64,000 nt of DNA from an uncultured Clostridia bacterium. Its GTDB lineage: Bacteria > Bacillota > Clostridia > Christensenellales > Borkfalkiaceae. Positions within the stretch are counted from its first letter, which is position 1. The number at the start of each line of letters is the position of its first letter. Location: NCBI GenBank assembly GCA_934254815.1, contig CAKQME010000010.1, positions 1-64,000 on the forward strand, given 5' to 3'. Below the pieces are notes generated by a model that saw nothing but the letters and a program-made list of their open reading frames with translations, was not told the DNA's origin and made no database searches. The translations under genes were made by a program, and so were the position numbers. Of the stretch, positions 35,294-43,830 are shown piece by piece.

Positions 35294-35723
35294 TTGCGTT
35301 CTTGTAACTTATAAAAATATGACACGGCGCGAATATAACGCCTGCGGCGATGAGCGGAATATTAAGTGCAAAAACGCCGCAACAGATAAATAACGCCGAC
35401 GGTACTATTGACAGATATAACGATTTTGCCACCGACGAATGTTTGCGGAATATTATCCATCCGATAACGTATAGCAAAGTTAAAAGTCCGCCGCAGATAA
35501 GATAAGCGGTAAAAGCTCCGTTAAAGCTGAAACCGAAGACAAGCGGCGGTATGTTTATAAACATAAATACGAAACAACCGATTCGCCCGATCTGTTCGAA
35601 AATTTCTACTACTTTATTCGAATAGGCGTTTGAAAAAACCTCTTTGTGAGTTGCGGCGAATATAATATTCGGTATCATTATAATCGCTAAAAATATAAGC
35701 CCGTAAAAATTAAACCATTTCAT
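35280..35723 (-). CDS. Small membrane protein of unknown function
   Basis: 147 aa with about five hydrophobic segments (~5-25, 45-65, 67-92, 100-120, 122-140) and a basic end (KNAKATA). I recognise no family. It overlaps the end of the upstream AraC gene by 14 nt on the same strand, so the two are co-transcribed and translationally coupled. A role in sensing or transport for the AraC partner is possible but unproven. Confidence 0.6.
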   Translation of the reverse strand: MKWFNFYGLIFLAIIMIPNIIFAATHKEVFSNAYSNKVVEIFEQIGRIGCFVFMFINIPPLVFGFSFNGAFTAYLICGGLLTLLYVIGWIIFRKHSSVAKSLYLSIVPSALFICCGVFALNIPLIAAGVIFAPCHIFISYKNAKATA

Positions 35724-36528
35724 TTTTTTTGTCCTTTTTTGCTCTGTAAGCGGACGGAGTAACTCTTTCGTTCGCTTTGAAAAACGACGAAAAATGCGGA
35801 TATGCCGAAAAGCCTATGGCTTCCGCGATTTCCGTCAGCGTTTTGTCGGTGTAGGTGAGCAGGGTTTTCGCGTAATTCATTCTCTGCCGCTGAAAATATT
35901 TGCCTACGCTTACGTTTTCTTCCGCTAAAAACAATCTGTTTAAGTGCGGGTAAGAATACCCCGTTTTTTCGATGAGTTCGTCAAGCGGAAGAGCAAGGCT
36001 TTTGGGATCGTCGGTAATTCTTTTAAAGCTTACTACAGCCTTATGCTTGCCGTAGTAGGTTTCGTTTTCCTCCGCCGCCAAAAGCGTTTCTTTGAAAAAC
36101 GCTTGAGTAAGCAAATGCGCCAGTTCGTATTGAGTCTGAGATTTCGAAGTTAAAACTTTGTACGCGAGCGACGTCAGCTCTTTTGTCTTTTCCGCCGACA
36201 GCGTGATTTCGCTCGGCGCCGAAGCCAGCTTTTCTTCGATTTGCGGGGATACCCAAACGAAATACGTCGCCAGATGTCTTTCTGAAATTTTCAGCATTAT
36301 ATACTCGGAATTTTCGCTCAGCATTATAAGCGAATGTCTGTCCGAGCTTTTTAAATACAGCAATTTTCCCGCGCTTTCGGTTTTTTCGGTTCCGTTAAAC
36401 TTGTGTAAAATTTCTCCGCTTGTCACGAAGATAAATTCGTTAAAGCCCGCGTGTCCGTGTTCTTCGGGGTAGCCCTGAGTCTGTATATGGAAGAATATAT
36501 CTCCGTTTTCGTCCGTTTTCGTGTTCAT
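35710..36528 (-). CDS. AraC-family regulator with cupin-type N-terminus
   Basis: 272 aa. Cupin-like sensor ~1-110 (EEHGHAGFNEFIFVTSGEI), helical linker, and C-terminal AraC helix-turn-helix ~170-265 (LDELIEKTGYSYPHLNRLF; LTEIAEAIGFSAYPHFSSFFK; VTPSAYRAK). A much longer in-frame reading to 37425 runs antisense through the ABC gene and is rejected. The ATG at 36528 lies only 8 nt from a consensus -10 box, so the message is probably leaderless. Divergent from an ABC exporter (36635-38291), which it likely regulates. Confidence 0.8.
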   Translation of the reverse strand: MNTKTDENGDIFFHIQTQGYPEEHGHAGFNEFIFVTSGEILHKFNGTEKTESAGKLLYLKSSDRHSLIMLSENSEYIMLKISERHLATYFVWVSPQIEEKLASAPSEITLSAEKTKELTSLAYKVLTSKSQTQYELAHLLTQAFFKETLLAAEENETYYGKHKAVVSFKRITDDPKSLALPLDELIEKTGYSYPHLNRLFLAEENVSVGKYFQRQRMNYAKTLLTYTDKTLTEIAEAIGFSAYPHFSSFFKANERVTPSAYRAKKDKKNEMV

Positions 36529-36535
36529 TACGTCT

Positions 36536-36605
36536 ATTATAATTCTTAACCGAATATTTGTCAACGCTAAATTTAATTGCGTTAGATAAAAATTTATGAT
36601 ATACT
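36536..36605. promoter_or_regulatory. Divergent promoters with an inverted repeat between AraC and ABC genes
   Basis: Minus strand: full-consensus TTGACA (complement of 36559-36564), 17 bp, TATAAT (complement of 36536-36541). Plus strand: TTGCGT (36577-36582), 17 bp, extended TATACT (36600-36605). An imperfect inverted repeat AACGC...GCGTT (36563-36583) covers both -35 boxes and is a candidate AraC-protein site. Confidence 0.65.
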
Positions 36606-36634
36606 TAAATATATAGAGGCAAAAAGGGAGAATT

Positions 36635-37531
36635 ATGGAAACGGTTATAAAAACTACGGGGTTGACCAAGCGGTACGGCGCTAAGATTGCGGTGAACGAA
36701 ATGAATATGACCGTCAATCGCGGCGACATATACGGTTTTATCGGCAGAAACGGTTCGGGCAAAACCACCGCTATGAAGATAATTTTAGGTCTTACAAAAC
36801 AGAATTTCGGAACGGTGGAGTTGTTCGGCGGCGAAAACCTTTCCGACGCGAGAAAGAAGATAGGTTCGCTTATAGAAGCTCCGGGGATATATAAAAATTG
36901 CAGCGCGTTCGAAAATATGAAGCGTTTTGCGATTTTATCGGGCGGAAGCGACGAAGATATAAAAAACCTTCTCGAACTCGTCGGCTTAGGTAATACCGGC
37001 AGTAAAAGCGCGGGGCAATTTTCGCTCGGAATGAAACAGCGGCTCGGCATAGCTGTCGCGATGCTCGGAGACCCTGAAGTTATGATCCTCGACGAACCCG
37101 TCAACGGGCTTGACCCGGAGGGGATAAAAGACGTAAGAGACTGCATTTTGAAGCTTAACCGCGAAAAAGGCGTTACGTTTTTGATATCGAGCCATCTTCT
37201 GGACGAGCTTGCTAAGATAGTTACAAAATACGGCATAATAAACAACGGCGTTTTGGTTGAAGAGATCGAGGCGCAAGAGTTGGCTAAGCGTTGCGAAAGC
37301 GGAGTTTGCATTACAGTCGACGACGTTGAAAAAGCTAAAGAGATTATTTTAAATTTGGGTATAGAAGCCGAAAAAATCAAGACGGCGGATAACTCCGTGC
37401 TGCTCGGTATCGAGAGCGACCGCAACGCTGAAATAAACGCCGCGCTTGTTAAAGGCGGCGTCGGTGTAACGGGTATAAAAGTTCTTCACGGCAATCTTGA
37501 AAAGTATTTCATCGACAGGATAGGTAAGTGA
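36635..37531 (+). CDS. ABC exporter ATPase, bacitracin-resistance (BcrA-like) type
   Basis: 298 aa. Walker A GRNGSGKTT, signature FSLGMKQRLG, Walker B VMILDEPVNGLDP, H-loop SSHLLDEL. The sequence pattern (TTGLTKRYG start, NGLDPEGI) is that of BcrA/CcmA-like ATPases that work with small ABC-2 permeases in peptide-antibiotic efflux or self-protection. AGGGAG precedes the ATG. Next gene starts 1 nt after its end. Divergent AraC regulator. Substrate unknown. Confidence 0.85.
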   Translation: METVIKTTGLTKRYGAKIAVNEMNMTVNRGDIYGFIGRNGSGKTTAMKIILGLTKQNFGTVELFGGENLSDARKKIGSLIEAPGIYKNCSAFENMKRFAILSGGSDEDIKNLLELVGLGNTGSKSAGQFSLGMKQRLGIAVAMLGDPEVMILDEPVNGLDPEGIKDVRDCILKLNREKGVTFLISSHLLDELAKIVTKYGIINNGVLVEEIEAQELAKRCESGVCITVDDVEKAKEIILNLGIEAEKIKTADNSVLLGIESDRNAEINAALVKGGVGVTGIKVLHGNLEKYFIDRIGK

Positions 37532-37532
37532 T

Positions 37533-38291
37533 ATGGGAAAACTTTTAAAATTCGAATTCCGCAGACTTTTTCAGATGGCGAGTTTCTATATCTTTATCGG
37601 GTTGATAGCCGTCGTCAATTTTATGTTTATTTCGTCGCAGGGTATAGCCTACCGTAATAATATGACCATAACAAGAGCCGATATTTTCTCCGACGTGTTT
37701 CAATCTACGTTCGTCGTGTTGCTTTTCGCTATATTCATACCAATTTACGTCTGCCGCAATTTTTCGGAGGGAACGATAAAGAATATCTGCGCGAAAGGGT
37801 ATAGCCGTACTCAGTTGTTTTTTACTCAGCTTATAGTCGCGCTTGTCGCGGCGGCGGCATTCTGCGTCGTAGCGGTATTTACCAACGTTATCTTATGTGT
37901 GATATATATCCCCGAAACGGGCGATATGAAAACAGCCGTACTTTCCGTCGTTCTTCAGTCGGCGGTTCTGATTGCGTATGCCTGTATTTTTTTAAGCCTG
38001 TCGTTTTCGCTTGAAAAAACGGGCGGGGCGATAGCGGTAAATATAGTGTTTTACGCTATGGGCGGATATGTGTTTCTGATTATCGATTCGATTTTATATA
38101 ATTATGTAACGAAAGGTACGTCGATGCGTGATTTTCAGTTAAGCAATTTCTGGATAGGCGCGATATACGACAAATGTCGTTATATTCAATTGAGCGACAA
38201 TATCGTGACGACGGCAATAGTTTTTTCCGTTGTCTACGCGGCGATTTTTATCGCCATAGGATTTTTCGTTTCAAGGAAAAAGGAATTATGA
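37533..38291 (+). CDS. ABC-2 permease partner of the BcrA-like ATPase
   Basis: 252 aa, six hydrophobic segments (~16-36, 55-75, 97-125, 142-162, 170-190, 228-248). The typical early motif GTIKNICAKGYSRTQLFFTQL marks the coupling region of ABC-2 permeases. It overlaps maf by 4 nt (ATGA), which links this exporter transcriptionally to the maf-mreB-queH run. Confidence 0.8.
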   Translation: MGKLLKFEFRRLFQMASFYIFIGLIAVVNFMFISSQGIAYRNNMTITRADIFSDVFQSTFVVLLFAIFIPIYVCRNFSEGTIKNICAKGYSRTQLFFTQLIVALVAAAAFCVVAVFTNVILCVIYIPETGDMKTAVLSVVLQSAVLIAYACIFLSLSFSLEKTGGAIAVNIVFYAMGGYVFLIIDSILYNYVTKGTSMRDFQLSNFWIGAIYDKCRYIQLSDNIVTTAIVFSVVYAAIFIAIGFFVSRKKEL

Positions 38292-38854
38292 AAAAACTTA
38301 TACTTGCAAGCGGCTCGCCAAGGAGAAAAGAGATTCTCGAAAAAGGCGGCTATCAGTTCGAAATAATAACAAGCGATAAAGAGAGTTCGGTTAAAACCGG
38401 GCTTACCCCCGCCAGATTCGCTATGCGTTGCGCGCTGGATAAAACCGAAGACGTTTATTCCCGCGCGGCTAAGGGTGCCGGCGCGGTTACGCTCGGTGCG
38501 GATACGGTCGTCGCGTTAGACGGCGAAATTCTCGGTAAACCCGCAAGTCGCGAAGAGGCGGAGAAAATGCTACGCGCGCTGTCGGGCAGAACGCATACCG
38601 TAATTACCGCGTATTGCCTTATATCCGACAGAATGAGAGAGTGCGGAGCAGTCGAAACGAAAGTTACTTTCAACGAACTTTCCGACGAAACCGTAAAAGC
38701 CTATTTAGACAGCGGATTGTATAAAGGCAAGGCGGGCGCTTACGGTATACAGGACGGATTTCCGCTTGTCAGAGATTATGAGGGCGATTACGACAACGTA
38801 ATGGGCTTGCCTCTTACCGCTATAGATGAAACCGTAAAGGAGTTTTTAAAATGA
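38288..38854 (+). CDS. maf: Maf-type nucleoside triphosphate pyrophosphatase
   Basis: 188 aa. Diagnostic start LILASGSPRRKEIL, then GADTVVALDGEILGKP and the GAYGIQDG motif. The family hydrolyses dTTP/UTP or modified nucleotides to monophosphates and has been linked to septum control in Bacillus. ATG at 38288 has AAGGAA upstream and overlaps the permease stop; the in-frame extension to 38174 is rejected. The maf-mreB neighbourhood is conserved in Bacillota, though here mreC/mreD do not follow. Confidence 0.92.
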   Translation: MKKLILASGSPRRKEILEKGGYQFEIITSDKESSVKTGLTPARFAMRCALDKTEDVYSRAAKGAGAVTLGADTVVALDGEILGKPASREEAEKMLRALSGRTHTVITAYCLISDRMRECGAVETKVTFNELSDETVKAYLDSGLYKGKAGAYGIQDGFPLVRDYEGDYDNVMGLPLTAIDETVKEFLK

Positions 38855-39858
38855 GCGCGAATGCGATAGCAATAGATTTAGGTTCGGTAAATACCGTTAT
38901 ATATCAACTCGGCGCGGGGGTTGTGCTTCTGGAACCCAGCGTAGTCGCTTTGGCTAACGGCGAAAGAGTATCGGTAAAAGCCGTCGGAACGGAGGCTAAA
39001 AAACTTATCGGCAAAACCGCCGAAACTACGAAAATAGTATTTCCCGTAATAGAGGGGCAGATAGCGGATATGAAAAACGCCACCGTTATGCTTGAAAATT
39101 TTCTCAATAAAATAACGCTGAGAAAATTGAGTTTACGCCCGCGCGTGGTGTTATCCGTTCCGTGCGGACTTGAAAACGAAGAGATAAAGAAGTATGAAAA
39201 GGCTTTGAACGGGGCGGGCGTATATAAGATAACCTGCGTCGAATCGCCTATTCTCACGGCGTTGGGGCTGGGTATTCCCATATCCGAGAGTAACCCGTGC
39301 TTTATAATCGACGTCGGCGGCGGAACTACTAACATTGCCGCCGTATCGCTCGACGGCGTAATCGCGGGCGTAAACGTCAATATGGGCGGTAGAAATATAG
39401 ACGCGATGATTATAAATCACGTCGAAGAAATGTTCAATCTGCGTATAGGTATGCTTACGGCTGAACGCATTAAAATGCAGATAGCCAGTCTGATCGACGG
39501 CGACGCGACGCGTATGGTCGTAAACGGAAGAGATCTCGATTCGGGTAAACCGCGTTCCGTATCTGTCAGCGCGCGCGACGTAAGATTGCCCGTGCAGGCG
39601 TTTTTTGATAAGGTTTTCGAAATTGCGGGTATGGTTATGGCTAAACTCCCCGCCGAAGTGTCCGCCGAGATAAGAAGATCGGGAGTGTATTTTGCGGGCG
39701 GAACAAGCAGACTCCCGGGGCTTGACGGGTATTTCCGCGAACAGATGGCTATAAACGCAAACGTTTTCGAAGATCCCGAAATGGCTAACGCGATAGGCGG
39801 CGGAATAGTCGCGGGCAACGAAAAATTGCTTAAAAAAATTAAAATCGAAAAGAAATGA
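38851..39858 (+). CDS. MreB-family actin-like protein
   Basis: 335 aa. Actin-fold ATPase motifs: phosphate-1 IAIDLGSVNTVIY, phosphate-2 IIDVGGGTTNIAAVS and adenosine motif YFAGGTSRLPG. It forms membrane-associated filaments guiding wall synthesis. The sequence is shorter and more divergent than canonical MreB (the usual IGIDLGTANTLVY start is altered), so a divergent MreB or Mbl paralogue is likely and I do not assign mreB itself. It overlaps maf and queH by 4 nt each. Confidence 0.82.
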   Translation: MSANAIAIDLGSVNTVIYQLGAGVVLLEPSVVALANGERVSVKAVGTEAKKLIGKTAETTKIVFPVIEGQIADMKNATVMLENFLNKITLRKLSLRPRVVLSVPCGLENEEIKKYEKALNGAGVYKITCVESPILTALGLGIPISESNPCFIIDVGGGTTNIAAVSLDGVIAGVNVNMGGRNIDAMIINHVEEMFNLRIGMLTAERIKMQIASLIDGDATRMVVNGRDLDSGKPRSVSVSARDVRLPVQAFFDKVFEIAGMVMAKLPAEVSAEIRRSGVYFAGGTSRLPGLDGYFREQMAINANVFEDPEMANAIGGGIVAGNEKLLKKIKIEKK

Positions 39859-40481
39859 ACAAGATAAATTACGATCTCGAAATGCAGAACATAATAAACG
39901 GTCTGGGCGAAGAAAAACCCAAATTGTTATTGCACAGCTGTTGCGCGCCTTGTTCAACGGCGGTTATCGAACGGATTTTCGGGAATTTCGATATTACTAT
40001 TTTTTACTTCAACCCCAATATAACCGAAAGCGAAGAGTATAATTTAAGGCGCGACGAGCAGAAGAGATATCTTTCTGAAAAGTACGGCGAAAGCGTAGCG
40101 TTTCTGGACGGCAGATATAAAAGCCGCGAGTTTTTCGAAATCGCAAATGGGCTTGAAAAAGAACCGGAGGGCGGCGCGAGATGCGTAAAGTGTTTCGAAC
40201 TGCGGCTCGGAGAAACGGCAAAAATCGCCAAACAGGGCGGTTATCGCTACTTTTGCACCACGCTTACCGTCTCGCCGCATAAAAATGCAGAACTCATAAA
40301 CGGCATAGGCAAAAGAATTGGCGAAGAAATCGGCGTGGAGTTTTTACCGAGCGATTTTAAAAAGCGCGGCGGATATTTAAGGTCTTGTAAACTGTCCGAA
40401 GAAAGCGGACTTTACAGACAGAATTACTGCGGTTGTATTTATTCGAAATACGCGCATATTAAAGCGGAGGACGAACAGTGA
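39855..40481 (+). CDS. queH: Epoxyqueuosine reductase QueH
   Basis: 208 aa. Cys-rich motifs define the family: LLLHSCCAPCS (~24-34), ARCVKCFELRL (~113-123) and near the end YCGC. FNPNI and TLTVSPHKN are also characteristic. QueH performs the last step of queuosine synthesis in tRNA (epoxyqueuosine to queuosine) and replaces QueG, a cobalamin enzyme, in many anaerobes; the Cys residues bind an iron-sulfur cluster and extra metal. It overlaps both neighbours by 4 nt. Confidence 0.92.
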   Translation: MNKINYDLEMQNIINGLGEEKPKLLLHSCCAPCSTAVIERIFGNFDITIFYFNPNITESEEYNLRRDEQKRYLSEKYGESVAFLDGRYKSREFFEIANGLEKEPEGGARCVKCFELRLGETAKIAKQGGYRYFCTTLTVSPHKNAELINGIGKRIGEEIGVEFLPSDFKKRGGYLRSCKLSEESGLYRQNYCGCIYSKYAHIKAEDEQ

Positions 40482-40999
40482 GAATAATCGCAGGTAAACA
40501 CGGAGGACGAAAACTTAAAGAGTTTAAGGGTAACGACGTTCGCCCTACTTCCGACAGGGCGCGCGAAGCGCTTTTCAACATTCTCGGCAATATAACCGAA
40601 TTGTCTTTTCTCGATCTGTTTTCGGGTACGGGCGCAATAGGTCTCGAGGCGATTTCACGCGGGGCTTATCCCGTGACGATGGTCGATATGTCGCGTGAAA
40701 GCGTCGCGCTTATAAAGGAAAACTTATCCGCGCTTAAAGAGACGGCTAAAATATATAACGAAGACGCTTTTTCGTACGTTAAGCGTACAAGCGAAAAATA
40801 CGATCTGATTTTTCTCGATCCGCCGTATGCCGAAAATGCCGAAGATATTTTAAAAACCGTTGCGGAAAGAAAATTATTGAACGACGGCGGACTTCTGATA
40901 TACGAACATTCCGCCGAAAAACCTTTTAAAAGTGACGAAATGCGTTTAACCGACAGCCGTCGCTACGGAATCGCCGTATTTGATTTTTATTCGCTGTAA
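40478..40999 (+). CDS. rsmD: 16S rRNA (guanine966-N2)-methyltransferase RsmD
   Basis: 173 aa. MRIIAGKHGGRKL start, VRPTSDRAREALFNIL, SAM motif I FLDLFSGTGAIGLEAISRGA and catalytic LIFLDPPYAE (DPPY motif for N-methylation). Acts on the small ribosomal subunit. With coaD and the YlbJ-like gene next door it reproduces the ylbH-coaD-ylbJ order known from Bacillus. Confidence 0.93.
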   Translation: MRIIAGKHGGRKLKEFKGNDVRPTSDRAREALFNILGNITELSFLDLFSGTGAIGLEAISRGAYPVTMVDMSRESVALIKENLSALKETAKIYNEDAFSYVKRTSEKYDLIFLDPPYAENAEDILKTVAERKLLNDGGLLIYEHSAEKPFKSDEMRLTDSRRYGIAVFDFYSL

Positions 41000-41012
41000 A
41001 ACAGGAGTGATA

Positions 41013-41474
41013 ATGAAAAAATGCGTTTTTGCGGGTACTTTCGACCCCGTAACCAAAGGTCACGAAGAAATTATTAAAAAGTGTTCCGAACTATTCGACG
41101 AGTGCGTTGTCGCGCTGTGCGTGAACGTAAAAAAGCAGGCGATGTTTTCCGTCGAAAAAAGGCTTGAATTTCTCCGCGCCGTATGTAAAAAGTATAAAAA
41201 CGTAACCGTCGTTTATCACGACGGACTGCTTGTCGACCTTATGCGTAAAGAAAATGCGGTGTATTACGTCAGGGGGCTGAGAAACGGCAGAGATTACGAT
41301 TACGAAAACGATATAAATTATATCAATTCCGATCTGATGCCCGAACTCGTCACGCTTTACGTTCCTTGCAGCGCGCATAACGTTCAGGTGAGTTCCACCG
41401 CCGTGCGCGAGCTTATTAGTTTCGGTAAAAGCGCGGCGAAATATATTCCCGACGAAATAATTCCTCTTATATAA
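41013..41474 (+). CDS. coaD: Phosphopantetheine adenylyltransferase
   Basis: 153 aa. Nucleotidyltransferase motif VFAGTFDPVTKGHEEII (T/HxGH-type, ending GHEE), YVRGLRNGRDYDYE and SSTAVRELI are hallmark segments. It makes dephospho-CoA from 4'-phosphopantetheine and ATP. ATG at 41013 follows CAGGAGTG; the in-frame extension lies inside rsmD and is rejected. Its 3' end overlaps the convergent YlbJ-like gene by 8 nt. Confidence 0.94.
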   Translation: MKKCVFAGTFDPVTKGHEEIIKKCSELFDECVVALCVNVKKQAMFSVEKRLEFLRAVCKKYKNVTVVYHDGLLVDLMRKENAVYYVRGLRNGRDYDYENDINYINSDLMPELVTLYVPCSAHNVQVSSTAVRELISFGKSAAKYIPDEIIPLI

Positions 41475-42453
41475 CGCCTGCGGCAGGCTGAAAATTAAAA
41501 ACGGGGAAGAGTAAAAAGCAAATAATAAACCCGACGACGGATTGCAGAATTTTCGATAATACGAAGATACCTGCGTTTGCTTTGGCTTTGCCTAAAAACG
41601 CGAGCGACTGTATAACTACCGATAGTCCGCCGAACGAAACGAGCGCGCATGACAGCGACAGAGATAATCTGTTTATTCCCGCCGCAGATAGCGTAAGACA
41701 ACCCCTCGTACATTCTATAGTTCCGAGCGCGACGCCTTGCGCGAGTTGTCCGCCTATTAAAGGTTTTAGGAGTAATTCTATGGGCAAAAGCAATCTGAAA
41801 TTATAAAAAACGTCGGATAATACGAAGAAAACGCAGATAAACCCGCCTACTACGGCTACGGATATCACCGCCGAATAGGCGCAGTCGTATAATATGTTGT
41901 CTACTTTCGGCTTTACCGCCAAAGATTTGGCTGCCGACGGTTTGCTTTTTCCGTAAAAACGGAAAATAAGTCCGCAGACGCAAGCCGCGAGAATATGCGA
42001 TACGAGAATTAACGCGCCGGCGCGCTTGTCTGCGAACATTCCCACGCCCACGCTTCCCACGATAAACAGCGGGCCCGACGTCGAACATAATGCGCCCGCT
42101 CTCGTCGCTTCGTCGGCGGTTATAAGTCCGTTTTCTTTAAGGTCGGCTATGATTTTTGCGCCTATAGGGTATCCCGAAAGGACGCTCATTAAAAACGCGT
42201 AAGAGCATACTCCGCTCTGTCGAAACAGAATGGAGAAAGGCTTTCCGAGCAGCTTTGCGATTGCCGAGGTTATACCGAGGGACGACGCCAGCGTAGTAAG
42301 AAAGAAAAACGGCAGCAGCGACGGTAAAACGACGGTCGCCCAAAGCTTTATTCCCGCAAACGCGCTTTTAAGGTAAATTTCGGGTTGAAAAGCGATAATA
42401 ACTATTAAAAAAACGCAAACGCACGCGCAAACGGCGCGAAGAAATATTTTCAT
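41467..42453 (-). CDS. ylbJ: YlbJ-like sporulation membrane protein
   Basis: 328 aa with about eight membrane helices and paired gate-type repeats (LPSLLPFFFLTTLASSLG; SVLSGYPIGAKI; GALCSTSGPLFIVGSVG). These are characteristic of YlbJ, a sigma-E-dependent integral membrane protein needed for spore formation in Bacillus. Placement beside rsmD-coaD matches Bacillus, although there it is co-oriented and here it is convergent. The start at 42453 gives a standard length; a longer in-frame reading crosses rarA and is rejected. Ribosome site is weak, which suits stage-specific expression. Confidence 0.85.
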   Translation of the reverse strand: MKIFLRAVCACVCVFLIVIIAFQPEIYLKSAFAGIKLWATVVLPSLLPFFFLTTLASSLGITSAIAKLLGKPFSILFRQSGVCSYAFLMSVLSGYPIGAKIIADLKENGLITADEATRAGALCSTSGPLFIVGSVGVGMFADKRAGALILVSHILAACVCGLIFRFYGKSKPSAAKSLAVKPKVDNILYDCAYSAVISVAVVGGFICVFFVLSDVFYNFRLLLPIELLLKPLIGGQLAQGVALGTIECTRGCLTLSAAGINRLSLSLSCALVSFGGLSVVIQSLAFLGKAKANAGIFVLSKILQSVVGFIICFLLFPVFNFQPAAGVI

Positions 42454-42493
42454 AATATAGCATATTCCGCGAAATACGGAAAAATGGGTAAAA

Positions 42494-43810
42494 ATGTACG
42501 ATTTGTTTGACGTAATGAATAAAAAAGAAACCGACGAGGCTAAACCGCTTGCGGAACGTATGCGCCCCGTGTCTCTTCGGGAGTTTTTAGGGCAGAGCCA
42601 GATTCTCGAAGACGGCAGTTTGCTCCGCCGCGCCATATCTCTCGATAAGGTCGGCAGCTGTATTTTCTGGGGTCCTCCTGGAACGGGCAAAACCACGCTC
42701 GCTAATATCATAGCAAATTCCACAAGCGGAAATTTCGTCAAACTCAACGCCGTATCGAGCGGTGTGGCAGACGTCAAAAAAGCCGTCGAAGAAGCGCGCG
42801 AAAGCCTTAAAATGTACGGTAAAAAAACCTATTTGCTGCTCGACGAATGTCATCGTTTCAGTAAAACTCAGTCTGATAGTCTGTTGCCGGCAATAGAACA
42901 AGGCACGATTATTTTTATCGGTTCCACCACCGAAAACCCTTACGCGTCGATGACCCCCGCTATCGTGTCGAGGTGCAGGGTGTTCGAACTTAAACGGCTT
43001 GACGAAGATACTATAAAAGCCGCGCTTAAAAGAGCAGTCAAAGACGAAAAACGCGGATACGGAAAGATGAATTTAGAGGTGGAGGAAGCCGCTCTCGACC
43101 ATATAGCCGCAATGAGCGGGGGAGATATGCGCGCGGCATATAACGCACTCGAACTCGCCGCGCTCACCACGCCTGCCGATAAAGACGGAAAAGTTACCGT
43201 AACGCTTAAAGACGCGGAACAGTCAATACAGCGCAAAGCGCTTTCCTACGACGAAAATTCTTATTACGATATGCTCAGCGCGTTCTGTAAATCTCTTCGC
43301 GGAAGCGACAGCGACGCCGCGTTGTATTACGCGCACAGGCTGATATCGGGCGGGTGCGATCCGTTGCTTTTGGCAAGAAGAATGATAGTTCACTCCGCCG
43401 AGGACGTCGGCATGGCTGACCCTAACGCGTTGGTCGTTGCAACAAGCGCGTTGACGGCGTATATGAATATAGGTTATCCGGAGGGGCTGTTGCCGTTGTC
43501 CGAAGCGATAATTTACGTCTGCGAAGCGCCTAAATCTAATTCGACGGTCGTCGCTATGAACGCGGCTAAAGCCGCAGCGGAAAGCTCGAAAGACGATACC
43601 GTTCCCTCGCATTTAAGAAATTCGGTGTTTGCCGATTCCGAAGCAAAGCACAGAAGCGCGGCATATAAATACCCGCACGATTACGGCGGTTACGTCGAAC
43701 AGCAATATTTGCCCGATTCGTTAAAGGGCGAAACGTTCTACCGTCCGTCGGATAACGGCTTTGAAAACACGGTAAAGGATATACGAAAGCAAAAGGGAAT
43801 GAAAAAGTAA
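42494..43810 (+). CDS. rarA: Replication-associated recombination protein RarA (MgsA) ATPase
   Basis: 438 aa AAA+ clamp-loader-like ATPase. N-terminal LAERMRPVSLREFLGQ, Walker A FWGPPGTGKTT, Walker B YLLLDECHRFSKTQ (the DECH form, versus DEIH in most), sensor-1 GSTTENP and arginine-finger region SRCRVFEL. C-terminal LLARRMIVHSAEDVGMADP and KYPHDYGGYVEQQYLPD close the tetramerisation domain. Acts at stalled forks. It starts 40 bp from the divergent ylbJ start. The phosphatase gene follows after 20 nt. Confidence 0.93.
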   Translation: MYDLFDVMNKKETDEAKPLAERMRPVSLREFLGQSQILEDGSLLRRAISLDKVGSCIFWGPPGTGKTTLANIIANSTSGNFVKLNAVSSGVADVKKAVEEARESLKMYGKKTYLLLDECHRFSKTQSDSLLPAIEQGTIIFIGSTTENPYASMTPAIVSRCRVFELKRLDEDTIKAALKRAVKDEKRGYGKMNLEVEEAALDHIAAMSGGDMRAAYNALELAALTTPADKDGKVTVTLKDAEQSIQRKALSYDENSYYDMLSAFCKSLRGSDSDAALYYAHRLISGGCDPLLLARRMIVHSAEDVGMADPNALVVATSALTAYMNIGYPEGLLPLSEAIIYVCEAPKSNSTVVAMNAAKAAAESSKDDTVPSHLRNSVFADSEAKHRSAAYKYPHDYGGYVEQQYLPDSLKGETFYRPSDNGFENTVKDIRKQKGMKK

Positions 43811-43830
43811 AAAAATAAGGGAGTACGAAT

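Noticed and set aside
35710..37425. A 571-residue minus-strand open frame covering the AraC gene and most of the BcrA-like ATPase gene
   Set aside because: Residues before the ATG at 36528 are antisense to a well-supported ATPase gene; a consensus promoter lies just upstream of 36528.
40980..41012. Longer coaD starting inside rsmD
   Set aside because: The added residues are absent from the family, and CAGGAGTG precedes the ATG at 41013.
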